Source of the DNA: Cordilura impudica
Lineage: Eukaryota; Arthropoda; Insecta; Diptera; Scathophagidae
DNA: 64,000 nt
Direction: 5' to 3'
Assembly: GCA_963682025.1 (NCBI GenBank)
Contig: OY821517.1
Span: forward strand, 21,452,482-21,516,481
Shown here: positions 56,273 through 64,000 of the stretch, piece by piece
Position numbering within the stretch: the stretch's first letter is position 1
How the letters are laid out: every line of letters begins with the position of its first letter
Translations under genes and position numbers: made by a program
The notes under the pieces: model-generated
The model's input: only the letters and a program-made list of their open reading frames with translations
Database searches by the model: none
Told to the model about the DNA's origin: nothing

Positions 56273-58934
56273 ATTTACGTATTGCAATATGGAATGCCAA
56301 CGGCCTTTCAAATCACATAAGGGAAACTGAAATATTTATGCAACTACATCACATCGATATATTTCTTATATCTGAGACTCATTTTACTGACAAAACTTAT
56401 TTTAAAATAAAAGGGTATGATCTAATTTCATGTAACCATCCCGGAAATAGGGCTCATGGTGGTTCTGCAATTCTAGTTAAATGCTCTTTAAAATACTCCA
56501 CACTCGACAATTATATCAAACCTCATCTTCAAGCTGCGGGAATCCAAGTGTATCTATTTATTCTGTTTACTTTCCTCCTAGGCATAACATAAAATGCAAT
56601 GATTTTGACAATTTTTTTCTTAAACTTGGAGATAAATTCATCGTCGGAGGAGATTTTAACGCCAAGCATCCATGGTGGGGCTCAATAATTGAAAATCCTA
56701 AAGGCAAAGAACTTTATAAAAGTATAACAAATAATAAGTTTTCAGTGCTTTCTACAGGGAGGCCGACCCATTGGCCAGGCGACCCCCAAAAAATTCCAGA
56801 TTTATTGGATTTCATAGTTTATTCCGGTATTCCTAGATATCTTTTAGATATTCTGGATACAGATGAGTTAAGTTCGGATCATTCACCACTTATACTTAAC
56901 TATAGTACAAACTTATCTGCTGATGGAACTTATAAAGTGATTTCTCCTAGAACTAATTTAAACTCGTTCCAATATTGGTTAGAAGAAAATATTAGTCTAA
57001 ATATTCGAATAAAAGATGGAACGGAACTTGATCGTACTGTTGAAGATTTTACGAACCTAATTCATGAAGCAGCTTTTGTGTCAACACCAACTAATTCACA
57101 AACAAGTAATCGAAATAAAGCACTAGTTTCAGCGGAAATTAGTGATCTTATAATAAATAAAAGAAGATTAAGGAGAATCTGGAAACACACCAGAAATACT
57201 GTGGATAAAACCAATTTAAATCGGGCAACGAATGAACTAAAACAACGTTTAGCTGACTACAAAAGCGAACAACTCAGCAATTATTTAAAAAACTTAAACA
57301 CTTAAAAAACTAACGAGCATAATCTGTGGAATGCTACAAAATACTTAAAAAGGCCAATAGAAAGAATCGTGCCCATAAAAGACACATATGGTTTGTGGTA
57401 CAAATCCGATTCCAGTAAAGCCAATGCGTTTTCGCAATACTTAGAATCTACTTTTCAGCCTTTTTCATTAAATAACACGGAAGACGAAACAATGGTATCC
57501 ACGTTTCTCGACAGCCCATGTCAATTAGATTTTCCCATTAAACATATTTCTCCCAATGAAGTGAAACTAGAAATATTTAAGCTTAATAATAAAAAATCAC
57601 CAGGTTTCGATAAAATTTGCGCCAAAGATATAAAATCTCTGCCTAAAAAAGCTATAATTTTATTAACTTTAATCCACAATTCAATTTTGAAACTGAACCA
57701 CTTTCCCGAACAATGGAAATGTGCTGAAATAAGGATGCTGCCAAAACCAAGTAAGCCAGAACATGATATTAAGTCTAATAGACCAATAAGTCTTTTGTCT
57801 ACCTTCTCAAAAGTTTTTGAAAGACTCTTTTTACGAAGATTACAGCCAATTTTAGATAAGCAAAATATTATACCTGAATATCAGCTTGGATTTCGGTATA
57901 AACATGGAACACCGGAACAATGCCATCGAGTTGTAAATATTGTTAGAAATGCGTTAGAAAAGAAACAGTTCTGTTCTGCTATATTCTTGGATGTCAAGCA
58001 AGCTTTCGATAGGGTATGGTATTCAGGTCTTCTCTTCAAGCTAAAACAATATCTCCCTGTGCCTTTTTTTTTAGTACTCAAATCATATTTACAAAATCGT
58101 TATTTTTATGTTAAAACAAACAATGAAGTTTCGGATATTTGTGACGTAAAGGCAGGTGTTCCACAAGGTAGTGTCCTTGGTCCTGTGCTCTATACGATTT
58201 GCACCTCAGATATGCCAGTTGATGACGACGTAGTAGTTGCAACATATGCGGATGACACAGCTCTAATGGCAAGTGATGACTGTAAAGCGAAAGCTTCAAA
58301 TCGGGTCCAAAATCATCTTAACACTATCTCGAATTGGCTAACAAAAAAATGGAACATATGTGTAAATGCTGAAAAGTCCACGCACATTATATTTGCACTA
58401 AGGAAAGGTGACTGTCCCCAAATTTATCTAAATGAGGAAATAATTCCAAAATCAGAATGTGTCAAATACCTAGGAATGCATATAGATAGAAGGCTGACAT
58501 GGAAGCATCATATAACGGCTAAAAGAAACCACTTACAATTAAAAACAAGGCGCATGTATTCGTTGTTGTGTCAAAACTCAGAGCTGAGTCTTGAAAATAA
58601 AGTTCTGCTATATAAAACCATTTTAAAACCTCTATGGACATATGGAATTCAGCTTTGGGGTACTGGAAGCAACTCCAATATTGAAATTCTACAACGCTAC
58701 CAATCTAAAACCCTTAGAATGATTGCTAATGCTCCCTGGTTTGTAACCAATAATAACATTCATAAAGACTTACACATACCAAAAATAAAAGATGAAATTA
58801 AAAGCTTTAGCTCTAGGTATCTTGAAAGACTGAGCAATCACTCAAACCCACTCGCTATTAGCCTACTAGATGACAGTGAAGAGGTAAATAGACTTAAAAG
58901 ACACCACATTTTAGATCCACCTTTTAGACGATAA
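56263..58934 (+). pseudogene. Jockey LINE ORF2 (endonuclease and reverse transcriptase), frameshift plus stop
   Basis: The APE-like endonuclease begins at ATG 56263: LRIAIWNANGL, ISETHF, then after a one-base loss near 56548 SIYSVYFPP, VGGDFNAKHPWWGS and DELSSDHSPL. TAA at 57303-57305 interrupts the linker. The RT (57369 onward) has KLNNKKSPGFDKI, FLDVKQAFDRVW (first Asp), KAGVPQGSVLGPVLY and YADDTALMA (catalytic pair). The C-terminal region ends HHILDPPFRR-stop at 58934. No RNase H domain, as usual for Jockey. The overlap with ORF1 suggests reinitiation. All catalytic residues are present, so only two lesions separate it from an open frame. Confidence 0.92.
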
Positions 58935-59129
58935 TAATTGTAAATATGTAAATACATAGATTCAAGTTTTATATATGTTATACTCGTACATTATGTACGT
59001 ATTTATGAACGTTTTAACCTCAGTGGAGATTAAAACTTATGTAATTATTAATTTTTAACTAACTTGCTTATTATTGTTAAATAGATTGCAAATAAAGAAT
59101 TATTAAAAAAAAAAAAAAAAAAAAAAAAA

Positions 59130-59546
59130 TTATTATAAAATGTCATATTTCGATTTTAATAACAATTACAAGCACTTTTTGCAATAATGGCATTTTTTTA
59201 ATGTTTACATTAAAAAAATTTTTACACTCAAAAAAAAAAAAAAAAATAAAATCAACTGGAAATTTTGCTATTACTACTGAAAATTAAAAAAATTTTGCTG
59301 TCAAATTTGCAAATTTGTGTACGCTCAAAGAATATTTCCACTTAAAAAAACATTAGTGATATTATATAATAGTCTTGCTATTACTACAGAAAAATATATA
59401 ATTTTTTGTTAATTTTTGCAAAACAAATCTGGTGAACATTAGCGCAATGATTTTGATTTTGATATGAAAATAAGGGTTTTTATTTTTTGAATCTCTCTTA
59501 TTTATTAAAACATTTCATACATATGTGGATAAAAAAATCTTTTAAA
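59130..59546. other. F4 internal sequence
   Basis: AT-rich, non-coding. Lies between the LINE and D1 insertions within F4. Confidence 0.5.
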
Positions 59547-60235
59547 AACAAGTAAGAAAATAATAGTCTGTCTAGACCGACTATACGGTACCCTGTACCA
59601 TGGTTTAGAGACCCTATCTCTTAGGTCCAACTAATTGGATATAGAAAATAAGCACAAACCAAATTTGAGTGGCATTTTTATTAATTTTTTGGCTGCAGAT
59701 ATGAAAGAGTTCATATCGGATCGTATATTCTTATAGGGACTAGGTCCAAAAATGGACCGATCCTGACTATCTTTGGTAAAGTCACTTATATTTTCAAAAA
59801 ATATATACATACAAACCGAACTTGATAAAAATCTGTGCAATATTCTTTGTTTTTTGATAGATTTAAGTGAAGATTTTGAAGCAGCTCTATACGAATTATT
59901 TTTGGACTACTGATTAATGGAAGTAATAAACACATACAAACCCAATTTGACTGAGATGCATATGATAATTTGGATGTTATGGCAATTTATGTCGATTTCA
60001 TAGGGGTCTTTTGTATGGGTATTAGGTCTGAATATGGACCGATTCTCACCAATTTCAATAGCGTTCATCCTATGGCCGTTAGAAGCTTATATGCTAAATG
60101 TCATCAAAATGTATTCATATTTGCGACCTGTAGTTTGCTTACAACGTTTACATGGACACACAGACGCACGGACGGACGGACATTACTAAATCGACTCAAA
60201 GAGTGATTCTGTGTCGATCGGTATACTTGTATTGT
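59547..60235 (-). repeat. D1 repeat in F4
   Basis: Minus orientation from 'aacaagtaagaaaataatag' and 'ctgtctagaccgactatacg' to the (GGAC)n block at about 60166-60180. The 5' end is shortened ('gatcggtatacttg'). Confidence 0.75.
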
Positions 60236-60697
60236 ATACTTATAGGGCTGTTTAAGTTACCGTAATTAGAATTTATTTTTGAGTAATTTCATTATAATGA
60301 AAAAGTGTTCTACCAGCGGATCGTCGCAGGTACATAGGGTTAAAGAGGTCACTTTCACGTTTCTTGCTTGCTTTTGTTCCCTAGAAGCTCTATTCCACTA
60401 AAATTGAAATTTGACAAAAAAATAGTAGTTTAATAAATATTTCTGAACGCCCTAACATTAAACGGTAGGGTTGTGACCACTCACAAAAAGTTAAGGCTGC
60501 AATCCGGCCATCCTTTTAAAGAAGACCGCAGGTCATTATCGACGATAACTTGCGAGTGCTAACCATTTATTTTGATAAAAAAACAAAAAAAAAAGGCACC
60601 TTTTTCTGAAACTAAAAAAAAAAAACAGTTGAATTTGAAAGCATGCCACGCCCACACGCAATAGTTTAGCTTAATTTTTTGGCTGCATTAATTTGGA
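60236..60697. other. Unassigned sequence inside F4
   Basis: No gene. Contains 'gcatgccacgcccacacgca' and A runs; possibly F4 core or another decayed repeat. Confidence 0.4.
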
Positions 60698-61068
60698 GTA
60701 GCAGCTGCCAGTGCTCGAAATTCGAGTGCAAATTCTAGGAAATTTTATTTTTTCTGTTATTAAAGACCCTAAAGGTATGCATCTCAATTCAACTCATTTT
60801 AAATGAAGGAAACAAACTCAACACATTAACAAATTTAATAAACACACACATAGAATTGTGTACTATTGTATATTATGTATGTGTTACTAACAACTTTAAA
60901 TGATCATAACTCCAAAAAAATGTTCCAGACGATGAAAATCTGCAAATCTGGAGAACAGCAAAAAAAAAAAAAATACCTTTCAAATGATAAATTTTGTGTC
61001 AACATTGGGGTAAAACTGTGAAACTTACATCGCTCACAAGAAAATGCCATGCCTATTAATATTATAGA
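60698..61068 (-). mobile_element. Helitron H1 copy in F4
   Basis: The minus-strand start TCTATAATATTAATAGGC is preceded by A. It ends near 'cagctgctac', a mutated CTAG. The terminal hairpin CTCGAATTTCGAG is present at about 60714-60727. Confidence 0.75.
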
Positions 61069-61163
61069 TATATTAGCTAGAAATTGGCGTTAAAATTTTA
61101 AGAAACGGTGACAAAAAAAAAATTGGAGTTTTGGCCAATGAAATCAAAATTTAAGCCACAGTG

Positions 61164-61680
61164 CGATTGACCTTCGGCTTTGTAATTAATAGTCAATCCA
61201 AAAGACAATCGAAAACTGTAATCTTCGAAATCGAAATGACATATCAGTGGGAATCATTGGGAGGCGTGATATTAAAACATCTTCGCCTTTGAATTGCTTA
61301 ATTTTCGTAGATTTATATTATGATTGGTGGATATATACACCGATTTTCAATAGTAAATTATACGGTGGCTTTCTTGGCGAATCAGGGAATTCAAAAATTC
61401 AATTGGATGATGTACTAAGTATTCTTTACTCTTCCCAGTATTAACAGACTGATATGTGATCAGCTCGCCAACAATTTGAGATTGATTGATGAAATTGAAA
61501 TAATTGATATCCATATTTTTTCTTGTCAATATAGCTCTTTCACTTAACCACGCACGATTTTTGTATTGCTGTTGTATATTTGGGAAGACTTTTTCAATCC
61601 GTTCTTCTTTTGATTGTGTGAATATGCAAAAATCTCCCAGAATTGTAATGAAACAATCATAATACTTGGCAAAAAACATC
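61164..61680 (-). pseudogene. Helitron RepHel helicase fragment, split by F4
   Basis: The minus strand from 61679 reads ERIEKVFPNIQQQYKNRAWL, SERAILTRKNMDINYFNFIN, QSQIVGELITYQSVNT, HPIEFLNSL, then with shifts PPYNLLLKIGV, FKGEDVLISRLPMIPTDMSF, RFRRLQFSI and TINYKAEGQS. This is the Pif1-like helicase of Helitrons through the TINKAQGQS motif. It breaks at 61164 and resumes at 54597 (QVCGINL...). Helicase motifs I-III, the Rep domain and the N-terminus are missing. It is unlike the non-coding H1 and H2 Helitrons, so it could be a relic of an autonomous partner. Confidence 0.85.
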
Positions 61681-61904
61681 AGTACTATGAAGCTGTTTCT
61701 TCGTTTAAAGTATTTTAAATTGACTCAAGTTATCAGTATTATGAAGAAAAGATGATTGCAAATTTTTACAGAAATATTCCATGCCCACCGCCCATATAAC
61801 ACAAAAAAAAATTTATTTAAAAATTTTTGTAAATCGATTCAGATATAAGTAACAATATTTTTTCCATGAAAAAAATTAACTGAAACCAGATAAACTGTAA
61901 AATG
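61681..61904. other. AT-rich DNA
   Basis: Nothing recognised between the helicase fragment and the putative LTR. Confidence 0.45.
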
Positions 61905-62926
61905 TGTAACGACACGTTTTCCGCACTATGCTGGGGCATCCTCAGCGTGCCCAGGGTTCGTTACCTTTATTTATTTCCGACTAAAATAAGAATAAAAAAC
62001 ACAACACTTCGTTTTCAACGACTTTATAAACCGCACTTTATTTATACACAAACTATACACCGAGTCTGATACTACTGGGACTTGTTAGCCGACGTCGTGA
62101 GTCTGGGTTGATGTCAGTGTGTGACCGTCAACTATTCCTGTCGAACTGATGGTGGCGTTATACTCTGTCAGTTCAGGGTGAGCTCAGGTCGTTATACTTT
62201 AACAGGGGGTTGGGATCACCTGGTTGATGTTGGTATAACAATCTTTCAACCGGTGATGGCCCCGTTGTATGACAGTATGTCTGGTCTAATCAGAGAAGGA
62301 AACCCTAAACCACCGATTGATCCAGCTGTTACTGTGTGATAACGATGCTCTCCGTCAGACTCTCACAAAAGGATAGAGATCACTAGGTTGATGTTGATAG
62401 AACAATCTTTCAACCGGTGATGGCCCTGTTGTATGACAGTAAGTCTGGTCTAATCGGAGAAGGAAACCCTATACCACCGATTGATCCAGTCGTTACTGCG
62501 AGTCAATCCCGTCCGCTTGTCGGGTTCAAGTTAAGGCTAGAGATCACCTGGTTGATGTTGGTATAACAATCTTTCAACCAGTGATCGTCCCAGTTGGTTG
62601 CCAGTAAGTTCGATCTAATCGGCGAAGGAAACCCTATGACACCGATTGATCCAATGGTTACTGGGGTCAGTGTAGTCTAAGTCGTTATTCTGTGTATAGC
62701 CCACTGGAGTGATGTTGGTATAACAATCTTTCACTCTAAGTGACTGCACTCAGGTCTTCAGGTGGTTGTATTCTACTAATGATGGAAACCCAATATGTCA
62801 GTAGACTACGACCTTACCTTCTGGCCGTCCACTGGCTAATTAAATTTTTCTGTTTACTGCATCGCCTTTTATACTGTTCGGCTACAGTAAATAAAGCTTT
62901 CACCATCGCGTGGTGGGATATTAACA
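61905..62926 (-). mobile_element. Putative solo LTR of an LTR retrotransposon
   Basis: On the minus strand it would start TGTTAATATCCCACC (62926) and end GTGTCGTTACA (61905), i.e. TG...CA. A TATA box TATAAATAAAG lies at about 62046-62036 and AATAAA signals at 61975-61966, giving a U3-R-U5 order. The U3 side contains four ~160-bp tandem repeats. Composition is clearly more GC-rich than the flanks. I see no target duplication, tRNA primer site or coding region, so the family is unknown. Confidence 0.5.
62200..62835. repeat. Four tandem repeats of about 158-164 bp
   Basis: Unit markers 'gttgatgttggtataacaat' begin near 62223, 62387 (one variant), 62551 and 62709. Shared blocks are 'ctttcaaccggtgatgg', 'gacagtaagtctggtcta', 'gaaggaaaccct' and 'accgattgatcca'. 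The fourth unit is diverged. They fall in the putative U3 of the LTR. Confidence 0.85.
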
Positions 62927-62945
62927 GTGTGTAAACTGTTAATAT
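62918..62945. repeat. 11-bp-stem hairpin at the LTR edge
   Basis: ATATTAACAGT, a 6-base loop GTGTAA, then ACTGTTAATAT. It spans the putative LTR 5' boundary. Confidence 0.75.
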
Positions 62946-64000
62946 TATTGAAGCTTTTCTCTTTACATTATCTTAATTAACTTAACATCATTAATGTATA
63001 AGCTCTAATGTTACATCAATAATATTGTAATTCATTTAATTCTAAATCATCTTAATATAATCATATAATATAATGCTATGTCTATAATAACATAAAAGGT
63101 CATTTAATTCAAGTTGCCTTTATCCCAACAAGATTTGTATAATACTGTGTGTATGCTAACATAAGTTTCTTTAATTCATTTTCTTTTTTTTAGTTAACAT
63201 GTGAACTTAGTATAATAAAATAATATAAAAAATATAAAAAAAATATAAATAATATAAACAGCTGACTTCTTGTGTGGTAAAAACAAGCCAAGCGCCTTTT
63301 ACTCGTCACAAATGACTGATAAATATTTTTACATGTTTGCAAATTTAATCTTTTCTCATCTTATATCATTTCTTCCACAACATCATCTAGTTCCAAAACA
63401 TGTCTATGAGGTTGAGGTCTTATGCTAATTGTGTAAGGATCTGACGATACAAGAAGGCGATAGACAATATCAGTATTTATTGCGACTCTGTTGCACTTTC
63501 TGAAGGACATTGGTCTTCAACTTTTATAGACCTTATTTTGAACTTTTTAAAACACATGGGCCTAAACGTATTCACCATCTTATACCGTGTTTCTTTGAAT
63601 TACTGAAATGAAATTTCGCCTGACCTTTTTTTTTATAAAATTTATAACTTTGTTCAACATTATACAATATTATCTGATTTTTTTTTTATTAGATCAAAAG
63701 AATGCACTCCCAACTTTTATTTATTTTCCAATCAGAAAACAATGGTTGGTACAGTTTTTTTTTCCAAGAAAAACTAAAAATACTGAATTTTTGAGTGCCA
63801 TCTAAAAACCTAAATATTTTTTAACCTGTTGTCGTTATCCCATTATTTTTTTCCAAAATTAATGCTGAAATGCTATGTTTATCAAGTATACTTACATCAA
63901 ATAGATATGACAAAAAGATATTATCTACGGGGACCATTGAAATGATCAGTTACTACAGAGTTTCGTTCAGGTGACTTTGCCGTGTTATTCTGAACAAAAA
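62946..64000. other. AT-rich DNA, no recognisable gene
   Basis: No coding signal or repeat recognised. The open frame 63608-63805 is Phe-rich AT translation. Confidence 0.55.

Larger units (their letters stand above)
54837..59129 (+). mobile_element. Near-complete Jockey-clade LINE
   Basis: 5' UTR of about 250 bp, ORF1 (55090-56272), ORF2 (56263-58934), a 3' UTR with 'ggagattaaaacttatgtaa' and 'aataaa' before a poly(A) (59105-59129). A 7-bp TTATAAA occurs at 54829-54835 and 59133-59139 as a possible target duplication. It carries one frameshift in ORF1, one frameshift and one stop in ORF2, so it looks recently inactivated. It lies inside F4. Confidence 0.9.
54593..61168. mobile_element. Transib-ended element F4 with nested LINE, D1 and Helitron
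   Basis: The left end CACAGTGGCTGAAAATTG (from 54598) and right end CACTGTGGCTTAAATTTTG (minus strand from 61163) are 38-bp inverted repeats with 30 matches, sharing CATTGGCCAAAA at the inner side. Target duplication is CGACT (54593-54597) and CGATT (61164-61168), 4 of 5. The flanks join into one Helitron helicase frame, which confirms the boundaries. Without the nested elements the core is about 1.2 kb and shows no transposase, so it is a non-autonomous Transib. Confidence 0.85.

Noticed and set aside
57881..58299. Minus-strand frames opposite the LINE reverse transcriptase
   Set aside because: Antisense shadows of ORF2, with no independent support.

Overview
The window looks like a repeat-dense, AT-rich stretch of a higher dipteran genome, probably a muscoid or calyptrate fly. 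That is inferred from the mix of elements: Jockey-type LINEs, irritans-like mariners, DINE-1-like repeats, Transib and Helitron relics, together with 64-71 bp candidate introns and long A/T runs. I found no intact host protein gene. Almost everything recognisable is a transposable element or its remains, much of it nested.

Layout. 1-8.9 kb: AT-rich DNA, a 1.1 kb foldback structure enclosing a piggyBac-like MITE, a LINE 3' end, a Tc1-like N-terminal fragment and DINE-like repeats (family D1). 9-13.8 kb: a Transib fragment (F3) with a candidate terminal signal, a MITE, two short Helitrons (H1) around a D1 copy, and a perfect 34-bp-arm hairpin. 13.8-22 kb: a mariner relic split by a Jockey LINE with a 12-bp target duplication, running into a degraded Transib (F2, minus strand) that itself carries D1, LINE and H1 insertions. 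22-34.7 kb: D1 copies, a minus-strand Jockey LINE, a second F2 copy, a non-Jockey LINE split by another LINE, a tandem Helitron (H2) and an F2 3' end. 34.8-47.2 kb: two Transib copies of family F1 in opposite orientation, each with its own perfect 5-bp target duplication, and between them a second H2 array, H1, a mariner relic and an unrecognised coding-like relic. 47.2-49 kb: a minus-strand pseudogene of an uncharacterised multi-copy animal protein family with a 71-bp intron, hit in its last codons by F1 copy B. 49-54 kb: D1, AT-rich DNA and a 1.6-kb minisatellite interrupted by a tRNA-derived SINE. 54.5-61.7 kb: a Helitron helicase ORF split in frame by a Transib-ended element (F4), into which a nearly intact Jockey LINE, a D1 copy and an H1 copy later inserted. 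61.9-64 kb: a putative solo LTR with four promoter-side tandem repeats, then AT-rich DNA.

The strongest theme is RAG1-like Transib biology. Three families (F1, F2, F3) encode relatives of the RAG1 catalytic core. F1 ends carry the exact V(D)J heptamer CACAGTG, with GCAAAAATC 23 bp inside one end and 22 bp inside the other. The two F1 copies share the same reading-frame lesions although their target duplications differ, which suggests movement of an already broken master by a transposase supplied in trans. No element here looks fully autonomous. The Jockey LINE at 54.8-59.1 kb is closest, with one frameshift in ORF1 and one frameshift plus one stop in ORF2.
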